The notes beneath the pieces were generated by a model. It was not told the DNA's origin and did not search any database. It was given only the letters and a program-made list of their open reading frames with translations. A stretch of DNA of 63,775 nucleotides from Luteimonas sp. JM171 (GTDB taxonomy: Bacteria; Pseudomonadota; Gammaproteobacteria; Xanthomonadales; Xanthomonadaceae), in the NCBI RefSeq assembly GCF_001717465.1, contig NZ_CP017074.1, positions 104,824 through 168,598 on the forward strand. The letters run 5' to 3'. Positions 7,896 through 19,879 of the stretch are shown piece by piece. Positions within the stretch are counted from its first letter, which is position 1, and each line of letters opens with the position of its first letter. The position numbers and the translations under genes are program-made.

Positions 7896-9317
7896 TCAAG
7901 CCGCGGGGATTTTCGCGATCGCCGCGTCGATCCTGCGCAGCGCCTCCGCGCGCCCGGCCAGGTACACCGTATGCCCGATGTCCGGGCTCACCTGGGTGCC
8001 GGTGATCGCCACCCGCATCGGCTGCGCCACCTTGCCCATGCCGACCTCCTGGGCCTCGGACACGGCCTTAAGCTGCGCCGCGATCGCCTCGGGGGTCCAT
8101 TCATCCAGGGACTCCAGGCGCGCGCGGGCGTCTTCAAGCACCGGCCGCGCCTCCGGCTTCAGGTGCTTGGCCACCGCCTTGTCGTCGTATTCCTCCAGCG
8201 GCCGGTACCAGACCGCCGCGCGCTCGGCCATCTCGGCCAGCGTCTGCACGCGGTCGCGCAGGGCAACCACCACGTCGGCCGGAGCCGGCCCCGCGCCAAG
8301 GTCGAGCCCTGCCTTCTGCAGATGCCACTCCAGGTGCCTGGCAACGTCCCCGGGGGCATCGTTCTTCAGGTACTGCTGGTTGAGCCAGCCCAGCTTGGCC
8401 GGGTCGAGCCGCGCCGCCTTGGCATTCACGTCCTTGAGGTCGAACAGCCGCTGCATCTCCTCGATCGAGAAGACCTCCTGGTCGCCATGCGACCAGCCCA
8501 GCCGCACCAGGTAGTTGAGCAGCGCGTGCGGCAGGTAGCCGGCGTCGCGGTATTCCATCACATCGGCCGCGCCCGTGCGCTTGGACAGCTTGGCGCCGTT
8601 TTCGTCGAGGATCATGGGCAGGTGCGAGAACGCCGGCACCTTCGCGCCCAGCGCCTCATAGATGTTGATCTGCCGGGGCGTGTTGTTGACGTGGTCGTCG
8701 CCGCGGACCACGTCGGTGATGCCCATGTCGATATCGTCCACCACCACCGCGAAGTTGTAGGTGGGATAGCCGTCGGGGCGGAAGATCACCAGGTCGTCCA
8801 GCTCGCTGTTGGCGATCTCTATCACGCCCTTGACCTTGTCGTTCCACGCCACCGAGCCTTCCAGCGGGTTCTTCAGGCGGATCACCCGGTTGGGGTCGTC
8901 GCGGCGCGACTCGTGCAGGGCCGTGTCCCCGCTGCGCTCGCGCCACGCGCCGTTGTAGCGGGGCTTCTCGCCGCGTTCCATCGCCGCCGCGCGCATCGCG
9001 TCCAGCTCCTCCTTCGTCTCGTAGGCGCAATAGGCCTTGCCGGCGGCCAGCAGCTGCTCGGCCACCTCGCGGTAACGCTCCAAGCGCTGGGTCTGGTAGA
9101 TCGGCCCCTCGTCGTAATCCAGGCCCAGCCAGTCCATCGCCTCGAGGATGGCGTCGATCGCCGCCTGGGTGCTGCGCTCGCGATCCGTGTCCTCGATCCG
9201 GAGCACGAACTGCCCGCCCGCGCGGCGCGCAGCCAGCCAGCAGTAGAGCGCCGTGCGGGCGCCGCCGATGTGCAGGTAGCCGGTGGGACTGGGGGCAAAG
9301 CGGGTGCGGACGGTCAT
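7896..9317 (-). CDS. gltX: Glutamate-tRNA ligase GltX
   Basis: GltX charges tRNA-Glu with glutamate. It is a class I synthetase of 473 residues, normal for the family. The HIGH-like motif is HIGG in [15 protein letters not shown], and the KMSKS-like motif is [15 protein letters not shown] is also conserved. The ATG at 9317 ([10 protein letters not shown]) is preferred over one ten codons upstream because the family begins here. A TACAAT element on the minus strand (9351-9346) would give a leader of about 20 nt. It is divergent from lpxH. Confidence 0.97.
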   Translation of the reverse strand: MTVRTRFAPSPTGYLHIGGARTALYCWLAARRAGGQFVLRIEDTDRERSTQAAIDAILEAMDWLGLDYDEGPIYQTQRLERYREVAEQLLAAGKAYCAYETKEELDAMRAAAMERGEKPRYNGAWRERSGDTALHESRRDDPNRVIRLKNPLEGSVAWNDKVKGVIEIANSELDDLVIFRPDGYPTYNFAVVVDDIDMGITDVVRGDDHVNNTPRQINIYEALGAKVPAFSHLPMILDENGAKLSKRTGAADVMEYRDAGYLPHALLNYLVRLGWSHGDQEVFSIEEMQRLFDLKDVNAKAARLDPAKLGWLNQQYLKNDAPGDVARHLEWHLQKAGLDLGAGPAPADVVVALRDRVQTLAEMAERAAVWYRPLEEYDDKAVAKHLKPEARPVLEDARARLESLDEWTPEAIAAQLKAVSEAQEVGMGKVAQPMRVAITGTQVSPDIGHTVYLAGRAEALRRIDAAIAKIPAA

Positions 9318-9381
9318 GGCGGATGTGCAATTGAATGGGCGGCCCATTGTAGATGGCCCCTCGGCCCGCCGCGGCCCCCGT

Positions 9382-9387
9382 TATCAT
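9382..9387 (+). promoter_or_regulatory. -10-like element of lpxH (leaderless start)
   Basis: TATCAT ends exactly 6 nt before the lpxH ATG at 9394, the same geometry as at hutI. No ribosome binding site precedes the ATG, so transcription probably begins at the start codon. Confidence 0.4.
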
Positions 9388-9393
9388 GTCGCG

Positions 9394-10128
9394 ATGACAA
9401 CGCTTTTCATCGCCGACCTGCACCTGGACCCGGACCGCCCGGAGATCACCCGCCTGTTCGGCGAATTCCTCGAAACCGGGGCGAAAGGCGCCGATGCCCT
9501 CTACATCCTGGGCGACCTGTTCGAATCATGGGTCGGCGACGATGACCCTTCCGAAGCCGGCGCTTTCGTCGCCGACGGGCTTGCCCGCCTCGGCGAATCG
9601 GGGGTCCCGGTCTTCTTCATGCACGGCAACCGCGATTTCATGCTCGGCCGCGACTACGCCGCCCGCGCCGGCATCCGGATCCTGCCCGACCCCAGCGTCA
9701 TCGAGCTCTATGAGCGGCCGGTGCTGCTGATGCACGGGGACACGCTGTGCACCGGCGACGTGGAATACCAGAAGGTGCGCGCCCAGGTTCGCAACCCCGT
9801 CTGGCGCGAGCACATGCTCTCCCAGCCCCTGCAGGCCCGCCTTGCCTTCGCCCAGCAGGCCCGCGCCGCCAGCCAGGCGCGCCAGGGCGAAATGAAGAGC
9901 GCCGGCACCATGGAAACCATCACCGACGCCTCGCCGGATGCCATCGAGGAAACGTTCCGCCGCTACGGCATCAACACCCTCATCCACGGCCACACCCACC
10001 GCCCCGCCATCCACGAGCTCGACATCGGCGGCTGCCCGCATCGCCGCATCGTCCTGGGCGACTGGTACGAACAGGGTTCGGTCCTGCGCGCACATCCGGA
10101 CGGCTCCTTCGATCTGGCAACGCTCTGA
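9394..10128 (+). CDS. lpxH: UDP-2,3-diacylglucosamine diphosphatase LpxH
   Basis: LpxH hydrolyses UDP-2,3-diacylglucosamine to lipid X in lipid A synthesis, at the cytoplasmic face of the inner membrane. It is 244 residues long and is a calcineurin-type metallophosphoesterase: FIADLHL at residues 4-10, ILGDLFE, FMHGNRDFML, MHGD and LIHGHTHRPA supply the Mn-binding residues. The ATG at 9394 (MTTLFIADLHLD) is the natural start, 6 nt after a TATCAT. It is divergent from gltX and convergent with the DUF455 gene (9 bp between stops). Confidence 0.96.
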   Translation: MTTLFIADLHLDPDRPEITRLFGEFLETGAKGADALYILGDLFESWVGDDDPSEAGAFVADGLARLGESGVPVFFMHGNRDFMLGRDYAARAGIRILPDPSVIELYERPVLLMHGDTLCTGDVEYQKVRAQVRNPVWREHMLSQPLQARLAFAQQARAASQARQGEMKSAGTMETITDASPDAIEETFRRYGINTLIHGHTHRPAIHELDIGGCPHRRIVLGDWYEQGSVLRAHPDGSFDLATL

Positions 10129-10137
10129 GCAAGGCCG

Positions 10138-10968
10138 TCAGGCCGACGACTCCGAGAGTTCACGCAAGGCGGCAAGCTCCTCTTCGCTGAAGCCCGCCGC
10201 CGCCCGCGCATCCACGTTGAACGGCCCGTGCAGCACCGCGCGCGCGTATTCCGCCAGCAGCTCCCGGAACTTCGGCTCCGGCGCAATGCCCGCCCGCTCG
10301 CAGTGCCAGTGGAACCAGCGGCTGCCCGCGGCGACATGGCTGACCTCTTCCTCCAGGATCACCTCCAGCACCGCCGCCGTCTCCCGGTCGCCCACCGACT
10401 GCAGCTTCACGATCATCCCCGGCGTCACGTCCAGCCCGCGCGCCTCCAGCACCCGCGGCACCAGGGCCATCCGTGCCATCCCGTCGTGCGCGGTCTTCTC
10501 GCACATCTCCCACAACCCGTTGTGCGCGTCGAAATCGCCATAGTCGTGGCCCATCGCCTGCAGCCGCTCGCGCAGCATCATGAAGTGCCGCGCCTCGTCG
10601 TCCGCGATCCGCACCCAGTCCGCGTAGAAGTCCGGCGGCATGCCGCGGAACCGGTAGGCCGCGTCCCAGGCCAGGTCCACCGCGTTCAACTCGATGTGTG
10701 CGATCGCATGAATGAACGCCGCCCGCCCCGCGGCCGAGCCCAATCCGCGCCTGGGCAGCTCGCGCGGATGCACCATGCGCGGCCTGGCAGGCCGGCCCGG
10801 CATGCGGATGGGCAACGGCGGCGGCGCCTGTTCCGGCAGCTCAAGCTGGCCCGCAGCGAACGCCGCCGCGTGGCGCCGGGTCAGCGCGATCTTGTCATCG
10901 ACTTCCGCCGCGTCCAGGCATTCGCGCGCGGCTTCGAACAGCGTCGGCACCCCTGCCGGCCCGGTCAC
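10138..10968 (-). CDS. DUF455 family ferritin-like protein
   Basis: This 276-residue protein belongs to DUF455 (COG2833), a ferritin-like four-helix family with a likely di-iron site. Candidate ligands lie in [24 protein letters not shown] and EEEVSHVA. Its biochemical role is not established. It starts with GTG at 10968, overlapping the purF stop as GTGA, which suggests translational coupling and makes it the last gene of the peptidase-to-purF run. Residues 45-70 are Pro/Arg-rich. Confidence 0.88.
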   Translation of the reverse strand: MTGPAGVPTLFEAARECLDAAEVDDKIALTRRHAAAFAAGQLELPEQAPPPLPIRMPGRPARPRMVHPRELPRRGLGSAAGRAAFIHAIAHIELNAVDLAWDAAYRFRGMPPDFYADWVRIADDEARHFMMLRERLQAMGHDYGDFDAHNGLWEMCEKTAHDGMARMALVPRVLEARGLDVTPGMIVKLQSVGDRETAAVLEVILEEEVSHVAAGSRWFHWHCERAGIAPEPKFRELLAEYARAVLHGPFNVDARAAAGFSEEELAALRELSESSA

Positions 10969-12437
10969 AGCGCCAGGCGGCGCTGGCGCTTGGCCTCATC
11001 CGAGCGCTGCTGCTTGATCTCGTCGAAGTACGCCGGATCCACCCCGGTCACGTACTCGCCGCTGAAGCACGAGGAATCGAACCGCATGCCCGGGAACTTG
11101 GGCCCCGCGACGGCCGTCTCCAGGTCTTCCAGATCCTGGTACACCAGCCAGTCGCAGCCGATCATCCGCTGGATCTCCTCCTGGCTGCGCTCGTGGGCGA
11201 TGAATTCCTCGGGCGAGGGCATGTCGATGCCGTAGATGTTCGGATAGCGCACCGGCGGCGCCGCCGATGCCAGGTACACCTTGCGCGCCCCGGCGTCGCG
11301 CGCCATCTGCACGATCTGGTGCGAGGTGGTGCCGCGCACGATGGAATCATCCACCAGCAGCACCACCCGGTTGCGGAACTCCAGCGGGATCGCGTTGAGC
11401 TTGCGCCGCACCGACTTCCTGCGCTCGCCCTGCCCGGGCATGATGAAGGTCCGGCCCACGTACCGGTTCTTGATGAATCCCTCGCGGTACTTCACCCCCA
11501 GCACCTGGGCCAGCTCCAGCGCCGAATCGCGCGAGGTGTCCGGGATCGGGATCACCACGTCGATGTCGTGGTCCGGCCGCTCGCGAAGGATCTTCTCGCC
11601 CAGGGTCACGCCCATGCGCATGCGCGCCTTGTGGACCGAGATGTTCTCGATCATCGTGTCGGGGCGGGCGAAATACACGTATTCGAAGATGCACGGCGTC
11701 AGCGCTCCCGGCTCGGCGCACTGGCGGTGGTGCAGCTCGCCGTCGGCGGTGATCACCACGCCCTCGCCCGGCGCGACGTCACGCAGGCGCTCGAAGCCAA
11801 GGATGTCCAGCGCCACCGACTCCGAGGCCACCGCGTACTCGGTGCCCGCATCCGTGACCTTGCGCCCGAGCACCAGCGGACGGATCCCGTTCGGGTCGCG
11901 GAATGCCACCAGCCCCAGTCCCAGCACCACCCCCACCGCGGCATACCCGCCACGGGCGCGGCGATGCACGCCCTCCACGGCGCGGAAGGCCGACTCCGGA
12001 TCCAGCTTGCGCTCGCGGTCGAGCTCGTGCGCGAACACGTTGAGCAACACCTCCGAGTCCGACCGGGTGTTGATGTGGCGCCGGTCCTGCTCGAAGATCT
12101 CGCGCCGCAGCGCCTCGGTGTTGATGAGGTTGCCGTTGTGCGCCAGGGCGATACCGAACGGCGAGTTGACATAGAACGGCTGCGCCTCGTCGGCGCCTTC
12201 GCTGCCCGCGGTGGGATAGCGGCAATGGCCGATCCCCATGTGCCCCCGCAGCAGCTGCATGCTGCGCTCGTCGAACACGTCGCGCACCAGGCCGTTGCCC
12301 TTGTCCACGCGCAGGGAGGTGCCGGCGGCGGTGGCGATGCCCGCCGCGTCCTGGCCACGATGCTGCAGGACGGTCAGGCCGTCGTACAGCGCGGGCGCGA
12401 CCTCCGTGGTTCCAACGATGCCGATGATGCCGCACAT
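10965..12437 (-). CDS. purF: Amidophosphoribosyltransferase PurF
   Basis: PurF transfers ammonia from glutamine to PRPP to make phosphoribosylamine, the first committed step of purine synthesis. It is 490 residues long. The N-terminal Ntn-hydrolase glutaminase starts MCGIIGIVG with the catalytic Cys2, followed by QHRGQDAAG and the SDSEVLL segment. The C-terminal phosphoribosyltransferase has the PRPP loop [14 protein letters not shown]. It lies 75 bp after the SPOR-protein gene; cvpA, which normally sits between them, is absent. Confidence 0.97.
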   Translation of the reverse strand: MCGIIGIVGTTEVAPALYDGLTVLQHRGQDAAGIATAAGTSLRVDKGNGLVRDVFDERSMQLLRGHMGIGHCRYPTAGSEGADEAQPFYVNSPFGIALAHNGNLINTEALRREIFEQDRRHINTRSDSEVLLNVFAHELDRERKLDPESAFRAVEGVHRRARGGYAAVGVVLGLGLVAFRDPNGIRPLVLGRKVTDAGTEYAVASESVALDILGFERLRDVAPGEGVVITADGELHHRQCAEPGALTPCIFEYVYFARPDTMIENISVHKARMRMGVTLGEKILRERPDHDIDVVIPIPDTSRDSALELAQVLGVKYREGFIKNRYVGRTFIMPGQGERRKSVRRKLNAIPLEFRNRVVLLVDDSIVRGTTSHQIVQMARDAGARKVYLASAAPPVRYPNIYGIDMPSPEEFIAHERSQEEIQRMIGCDWLVYQDLEDLETAVAGPKFPGMRFDSSCFSGEYVTGVDPAYFDEIKQQRSDEAKRQRRLAL

Positions 12438-12512
12438 GAAAGGGGTGTCCGGTGCCTGGGGAAGGAAAGGTGGAACGCCCGGCCACGGGGCCAGGCGCCG
12501 CGCCGGCGAGGC

Positions 12513-13520
12513 TCAGGGATGCGAGCGCACCATGCCGTCGATGCCGGTCCTTCCCTGGATCCGGGCCTTGAGCTGTTCGGCCTCGGCGCGCTCCAGCACG
12601 GGGCCGGCCTTGACCCGGGTCAGCAGGCCACGGTCGGTCTGCACGGTATCGGTAAACGCGGTAAACCCCATGCCGCGGAGCCGGTCGCGCATCGCGGTGG
12701 CCTCACCGGCGTTTGAAAATGCGCCGAGCTGGACCACGAAGCCCACGTCGGGCGCCGCCGCGGGCGCAGTGGCCGCGGGCTCCGGCTGCGCGGGCGCGGG
12801 CGCCTCGGCGGTACGTTCGGACGGCTCCGGCCGTGGCCGGGGCGGCTGCGCGTCGAGCGCCACCACCTCGGCATTGTTGGGCCCAACCTGCGCCGCACGC
12901 ACACGCACGGCCTCGGCTTCGGCGCGGCTGGCGTACGGGCCGATATGGACCCGCCACACGTCCCTTCCCGCCACCTGCGCCCGGGTGCTGCTTGCCGGGA
13001 ATCCCTCGCGCTCCAGGCGTTCAACCACGACGTCCGCGCTTTCGCCCTTGCCGTAGCTGCCAAACCGCACCGCGTAGTCGCCGCCGGCGGTCGTGGCCGG
13101 CAGCGCCGCGTCGGCTGCCACCTCCGCCTCGGCGTCGTCGGCGTCCGCGCGCTCGCCGGGTTCCTGGGGACCGGCGGGCTCGCCGGTTCCAGCGGCCACT
13201 TCATCGGCCAGCTGCGCGGCATCCGGATGCCGGGCGTCCGCGGTATCAACCGTCGGCAACGCTCCGTCTTCCGTCCCCGCGGCCCCGCGCTGCCGCGCAC
13301 CCAGGCCGAGCGCGCCATCGTCGGGACGCGGCCGCGGCGCCACCAGCGGCAGGTCCCTGGTCACGGTGCCGGAGTCGCGCGGGCGCTCGGGCAGGTCCAG
13401 CGACAGGTCCGACACGCCGCTGTCGGGCGCGGGACCCTTCACCAGCATCGGCAGGAAGATCACCGCAAGCGCGACCAGCACGGCCGCGCCGATCAGGCGC
13501 TGTTTGAGTCGTGGATCCAT
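12513..13520 (-). CDS. dedD: SPOR-domain cell-division protein (DedD-like)
   Basis: This is a 335-residue protein with an N-terminal transmembrane helix (residues about 10-27, IGAAVLVALAVIFLPML), a long Pro/Asp/Ala-rich periplasmic linker and two SPOR domains. The first begins DYAVRFGSYGKGESAD (about residue 145) and the second VGFVVQLGAFSNAGEA (about residue 255). SPOR domains bind denuded glycan strands at the division septum. E. coli DedD has one SPOR domain and the same position between folC and purF; two domains is a difference. The gene lies 57 bp after folC. Confidence 0.87.
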   Translation of the reverse strand: MDPRLKQRLIGAAVLVALAVIFLPMLVKGPAPDSGVSDLSLDLPERPRDSGTVTRDLPLVAPRPRPDDGALGLGARQRGAAGTEDGALPTVDTADARHPDAAQLADEVAAGTGEPAGPQEPGERADADDAEAEVAADAALPATTAGGDYAVRFGSYGKGESADVVVERLEREGFPASSTRAQVAGRDVWRVHIGPYASRAEAEAVRVRAAQVGPNNAEVVALDAQPPRPRPEPSERTAEAPAPAQPEPAATAPAAAPDVGFVVQLGAFSNAGEATAMRDRLRGMGFTAFTDTVQTDRGLLTRVKAGPVLERAEAEQLKARIQGRTGIDGMVRSHP

Positions 13521-13577
13521 CGGCGTCGTCAGGCGGCGGAGGCCCGGCGATTATACGCCCGGGCCCGGGCCGGCTTC

Positions 13578-14852
13578 TTAATGCCGCCCGTGCAGCAGTC
13601 CGAGCGCGGCCGCGGCCGTGTGGAATGAACCCAGCACCACGATCCGATCACCGGCCGAAGCCGCCGCGCGCGCGGCCCGGATCGCTTCCGGAACGCTGGC
13701 ATGCCTGGCGGCGGACGCCGCCGCGGTGCCTGCCAGGCGCCCGGCAAGTGCATCCACCGCCAACCCCCGCGCCACGTGCTCCAGGCCCGCCAGGTGCCAG
13801 TCCTGCACCTGTCCGGACAATGCCTCCACCACGCCGGCCACGTCCTTGTCTGCCAGCGCCGCCAGGACCACGCGGGTGGACCCGCGGACCGGCGCGCTGT
13901 GCAGCCATGCAGCCACTTCCTGGGCGGCCTGGGGGTTGTGGCCAACGTCCACCACCACCTCCACGCCATCCAGCTCGAATGCCTCGAGCCTGCCGGGGAT
14001 CCGCGCCGCCGCCACGCCACGCGCGACGGCCGGGTCGGACACCGGCGCGTCCAGCGCGCGCAGCGCTGCAATCGCGGCGGCGGCGTTGCGCAGCTGCGCC
14101 GCCCCCCGCATCGCCGGCACGGGCAGCGTCATCTCATGGCCAACATCGCGCCAGCGCCACTGGGTCGGGTCGAGCTGCGCGAACATGAAATCGCAGTTGG
14201 CGCGGATCGCCGACGCGCCGATGGCATACGCGTGGCGCAGGACGCTCGCCGGAGGGTCGTCCTCTCCCAGGATCAGCGGCTTCCAGGGCCGGGCGACGCC
14301 CGCCTTCTCGCGGCCGATCGCCTCGCGGTCCGCGCCCAGCCAGTCGCTGTGGTCCAGGTCCACGGTGGTCACCACCGCCACGTCGGCGTCCACGATGTTG
14401 GTCGCATCCAGGCGACCGCCCAGCCCGACCTCGAGCACAACGAGGTCCAGCGGCTGGCGCGCGAAAAGCCACAGCGCAGCCAGGGTGCCGTACTCGAAAT
14501 AGGTGAGCGATACGTCTGCCGCCGATGTGCGGGCCGCCTCAACGGCTTCAAACGCCTCCACCAGGGCGTCGTCACTGGCCGGCCGACCATCGATGCGCAC
14601 GCGTTCGCTGTAATGGAACAGGTGCGGCGAGGTATAGGCGCCCGTGCGCCACCCCTGCTCGATCGCGATCGCCTCGATGAACGCCACCGTCGACCCCTTG
14701 CCATTGGTTCCGGCCACGGTGATCACATGGCGCGCCGGCCGCGGCAGCTGCATCTGCCCGGTCACCGCTCGCACGCGCTCCAGGCCCATGTCGATGGACT
14801 TCGGGTGCCGGCCCTCGATCCAGGCCAGCCACTGGTCGAGCGTACGTTTCAC
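13578..14852 (-). CDS. folC: Bifunctional folylpolyglutamate/dihydrofolate synthase FolC
   Basis: FolC adds glutamate to dihydropteroate and to folates, using ATP. It is a Mur-ligase-type protein of 424 residues with the P-loop TVAGTNGKGSTVAF, the TSPHL motif, VGLGGRLDATN and the C-terminal VVDVGHNP. The start is set at GTG 14852, which overlaps the upstream phosphatase stop as GTGA; the frame is open further upstream, but that part lies inside the phosphatase gene and is not conserved in character. Confidence 0.95.
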   Translation of the reverse strand: MKRTLDQWLAWIEGRHPKSIDMGLERVRAVTGQMQLPRPARHVITVAGTNGKGSTVAFIEAIAIEQGWRTGAYTSPHLFHYSERVRIDGRPASDDALVEAFEAVEAARTSAADVSLTYFEYGTLAALWLFARQPLDLVVLEVGLGGRLDATNIVDADVAVVTTVDLDHSDWLGADREAIGREKAGVARPWKPLILGEDDPPASVLRHAYAIGASAIRANCDFMFAQLDPTQWRWRDVGHEMTLPVPAMRGAAQLRNAAAAIAALRALDAPVSDPAVARGVAAARIPGRLEAFELDGVEVVVDVGHNPQAAQEVAAWLHSAPVRGSTRVVLAALADKDVAGVVEALSGQVQDWHLAGLEHVARGLAVDALAGRLAGTAAASAARHASVPEAIRAARAAASAGDRIVVLGSFHTAAAALGLLHGRH

Positions 14853-15496
14853 AGCGCGCGGTGGACGGCCTCGCCGAACAGCGGGGTGTGGTGGGCGCAG
14901 TCGTTCAGGCGCACCACCTCGAGCCGGTCCAGGTCCGGGCCTTCGAGCAGGTTCAGGGTGGTCGGCGCCTGGCGGAAGCTCCACAGGCGCGAGAACGGAA
15001 TGCCCAGGACCCGGCAGAGGATCACCCGGTTGACCGCGTCATGGGCCACCACCAGCAGGGTCTGCTCCCCGGTGAGCCCATCGACGGCCCGCGCCAGCGC
15101 GTCCCAGGCGCGATCGAACACGTCCTGCAGCGACTCGCCGCCGTCGGGCATGCGCACCGTATCGGGCTGCTCGCGCCAGGCGCGCAGACGCTCGGGATCG
15201 CGGGCGTGGATCTCCCCGGCCAGCAGGCCTTCCCAGCTGCCGTGGTTGATCTCCGCCAGCCCCGGATCCAGCTGCAGCCGGCCCGCGCGATCGGCGCCCA
15301 GCGCCAGTTCAGCGGTCACCCGCGCCCGCGAGAGCGGTGAAGCCACCGCGCGGTCGATGGGCAGCGATTCCAGGCGCAGGCCCAGCGACACCGCCTGCGC
15401 CTGGCCCACGGACGAGAGCGGGATGTCCTCCTGCCCCTGGTAGCGGCCTTCTGCATTCCACGCGGTTTCGCCGTGGCGGGCCAGCACGATCCTCAT
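14849..15496 (-). CDS. Histidine phosphatase family protein
   Basis: This is a 215-residue phosphoglycerate-mutase-like phosphatase. The catalytic RHGET motif is at residues 8-12, the second Arg is in SPLSRARVTAEL, and the second His is in VVAHDAVNR. The acidic segment AEINHGSWEG is typical of the CobC/GpmB subgroup, so alpha-ribazole phosphatase or a general phosphatase are both possible; the substrate cannot be read from the sequence. It starts 12 bp after the S46 peptidase stop and overlaps the folC start. Confidence 0.88.
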   Translation of the reverse strand: MRIVLARHGETAWNAEGRYQGQEDIPLSSVGQAQAVSLGLRLESLPIDRAVASPLSRARVTAELALGADRAGRLQLDPGLAEINHGSWEGLLAGEIHARDPERLRAWREQPDTVRMPDGGESLQDVFDRAWDALARAVDGLTGEQTLLVVAHDAVNRVILCRVLGIPFSRLWSFRQAPTTLNLLEGPDLDRLEVVRLNDCAHHTPLFGEAVHRAL

Positions 15497-15508
15497 CGTC
15501 TTGCTCCC

Positions 15509-17680
<2,172 letters not shown>

Positions 17681-17761
17681 GCGTCTTTCCAGTGTGGACG
17701 TCAATCGGCAAGTCTACCCCGCGCGGGGTGCGGCGGAGCCCGGGGCAGCAGGCCCGCCGCG

Positions 17762-17767
17762 TATAAT
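17762..17767 (+). promoter_or_regulatory. -10 element of tdh
   Basis: A perfect TATAAT lies 20 nt before the first in-frame ATG (17787) and 35 nt before the preferred one (17802). No matching -35 hexamer is evident in the GC-rich sequence before it. Confidence 0.5.
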
Positions 17768-17801
17768 CATCGGCCCTCCCCTGCATATGGAAGACCGCCT
17801 G

Positions 17802-18854
17802 ATGGGCCAGCCCAGCCAGATCCCCGCCACCATGCGCGCGCTCGTCAAGCGCGAAGCCTCCAAGGGCATGTGGATGGCAGAGGTGCCGGTTCCCGCGCCC
17901 GGCCCCAACGAGGTGCTGATCCGGGTGGAAAAGGCCGCGATCTGCGGCACCGACCTGCACATCTACCTGTGGGACGAATGGAGCCAGCGCACGATCAAGC
18001 CGGGGCTGGTGGTCGGCCATGAGTTCGTCGGCCGCGTCGCCGCGCTCGGGCCGGGCGTGAGTGGCTACCAGATCGGCCAGCGCGTGTCCGCCGAAGGCCA
18101 CATCGTGTGCGGCCACTGCCGCAACTGCCGCGCCGGCAAGCAGCACCTGTGCCCCAACACCGTGGGCATCGGCGTCAACCGCGACGGCGCCTTCGCCGAC
18201 TACGTCGTGATGCCGGCCAGCAACCTGTGGCCGATCCCCGACCAGATCCCCAGCGAGCTGGCGGCCTTCTTCGACCCGTACGGCAACGCCGCCCACTGCG
18301 CGCTGGAGTTCGACGTGGTCGGCGAGGACGTGCTGATCACCGGCGCCGGCCCGATCGGGGTCATGGCTGCCGGCATCTGCAAGCACATCGGCGCACGCAA
18401 CGTGGTGGTCACGGACGTCAACGACTACCGCCTCAAGCTGGCCGCCGACATGGGCGCCACCCGGGTGGTCAACGTCACCAACTCCTCGGTCAAGGACGTG
18501 ATGGCCGACCTGCACCTGGAAGGCTTCGACGTCGGGCTGGAGATGAGCGGCAACCCGCACGCCTTCAACGACATGCTCGATTGCATGTACCACGGCGGCA
18601 AGGTCGCCCTGCTCGGCATCCTGCCCAAGGGTGCGGGCATCGACTGGGACCGCATCATCTTCAAGGGCCTGACCGTGCAGGGCATCTACGGCCGGCGCAT
18701 GTACGAGACCTGGTACAAGATGACCCAGCTCGTGCTCGGCGGGTTCCCGCTGCACAAGGTGCTCAGCCACCAGCTCCCCGCCGAAGACTTCCAGAAGGGC
18801 TTCGACCTGATGGAATCGGGCAAATCGGGCAAGGTGGTGCTCAACTGGAATTGA
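17802..18854 (+). CDS. tdh: L-threonine 3-dehydrogenase Tdh
   Basis: Tdh oxidises L-threonine to 2-amino-3-ketobutyrate with NAD; Kbl then splits this to glycine and acetyl-CoA. It is a zinc-dependent medium-chain dehydrogenase with the catalytic-zinc motif [21 protein letters not shown], the structural zinc site [15 protein letters not shown] and the Rossmann GAGPIGVMA. Three in-frame ATGs compete (17787, 17802, 17832). 17802 has a GGAAGA 8 nt upstream; the conserved domain begins at 17832. The preferred form is 350 residues. tdh and kbl are separated by an unrelated gene. Confidence 0.96.
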   Translation: MGQPSQIPATMRALVKREASKGMWMAEVPVPAPGPNEVLIRVEKAAICGTDLHIYLWDEWSQRTIKPGLVVGHEFVGRVAALGPGVSGYQIGQRVSAEGHIVCGHCRNCRAGKQHLCPNTVGIGVNRDGAFADYVVMPASNLWPIPDQIPSELAAFFDPYGNAAHCALEFDVVGEDVLITGAGPIGVMAAGICKHIGARNVVVTDVNDYRLKLAADMGATRVVNVTNSSVKDVMADLHLEGFDVGLEMSGNPHAFNDMLDCMYHGGKVALLGILPKGAGIDWDRIIFKGLTVQGIYGRRMYETWYKMTQLVLGGFPLHKVLSHQLPAEDFQKGFDLMESGKSGKVVLNWN

Positions 18855-18871
18855 TTCTCCAGGGAGGGTTC

Positions 18872-19861
18872 GTGCAGGCATTCGGCAAGCTGATCTCCGG
18901 CGTCTTCCTCGCGGCGTCGTTCCCGGCGGCTGCACTGGCTTTGACGTGTCCGGAACTGCCGGACCCGCCTGCCGAGGTGTGCATCGCTTCCGTACAGGGG
19001 CTGGCGTACGCTGACGAACGGGAGGACGCCCAGGCCGCCGCCCTCGCCCAGCAGGAGACGGCGGACCGGTTTGAAGCCCATTTCGGCCACCGGCCTCGTG
19101 GCGTCCTGGTCCTCAGCTCAACCTACGATGCAAACGCGGCCAAGGGTTTTGCCCGCGGGCTCGGGCTCGACTACGCCCTGGTCTGGCTGCCACCGTCCGA
19201 GAAACGGAAATTGACGGCCCGCGCCCTGCGGCGGTCCGGGCTCGATCGTGCCCGCGCGCGCCGCCTGGGCTCCCGGATGGCCGGGGCGGAACAGAACACG
19301 CTCAGGCATGAAGTCGGGCACATGATGTACCGGGCGGCATACTGGCCTGACGCCATGGACCCTCCCCGGCTGCAATATGGCAGTCCCGCGCCCGATTGGC
19401 TCGACGAGGCCGCGGCGATCCTGATGGAAACGGCCGAATCCCAGGGCGCGCGCGCAGGGCAGTTCCTTGCCGCGGCGCAGGCCTCCCCCAGGGGCATCCC
19501 CCCGCTGGCGGAATTCCTGCAAATGGAGCACCCCGTGCTTGCGGGCCCGGTCATGCGCCGGCTTGAACGCGGCGAGTCGACGGAATCCGGCGTGCAGTTG
19601 ATGGTGAGCGATGACATCGACCTGGACGGCGTCACGACTTTCTACGGCCAATCCCTGCTGCTGGGCATGTTCCTGATCGAAGCAAGCGGCAACCCGCGGA
19701 TCCTGGCGGAGATCAGCGCCGCCCTTGCCGAAGGCGCCTCGACTTCCGATTGGTTCAACAACGATGCCCGCCTCCATGGGCTTCCCGGGAACCTGGAGCT
19801 TTTGGAAGAGGCCTGGGAACAGTGGCTCCGTGACCTGCCGGCCCGGGCCTCCAACAACTAG
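18872..19861 (+). CDS. Exported protein with HExxH metalloprotease-like motif, unrecognised
   Basis: This is a 329-residue protein that I do not recognise. It has a GTG start at 18872 after AGGGAGGG and a signal peptide (MQAFGKLISGVFLAASFPAAALA). HEVGHMMY at about residue 150 followed by PDWLDEAAA about 30 residues later fits the gluzincin pattern HExxH...WxxE, so a zinc peptidase is plausible. One Cys pair (CPELPDPPAEVC) follows the signal peptide. It lies 17 bp after tdh and 18 bp before kbl in the same direction, so it is probably cotranscribed with both. Its link to threonine catabolism is unclear. Confidence 0.8.
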   Translation: MQAFGKLISGVFLAASFPAAALALTCPELPDPPAEVCIASVQGLAYADEREDAQAAALAQQETADRFEAHFGHRPRGVLVLSSTYDANAAKGFARGLGLDYALVWLPPSEKRKLTARALRRSGLDRARARRLGSRMAGAEQNTLRHEVGHMMYRAAYWPDAMDPPRLQYGSPAPDWLDEAAAILMETAESQGARAGQFLAAAQASPRGIPPLAEFLQMEHPVLAGPVMRRLERGESTESGVQLMVSDDIDLDGVTTFYGQSLLLGMFLIEASGNPRILAEISAALAEGASTSDWFNNDARLHGLPGNLELLEEAWEQWLRDLPARASNN

Positions 19862-19879
19862 ACACACAGGAGAAACACC

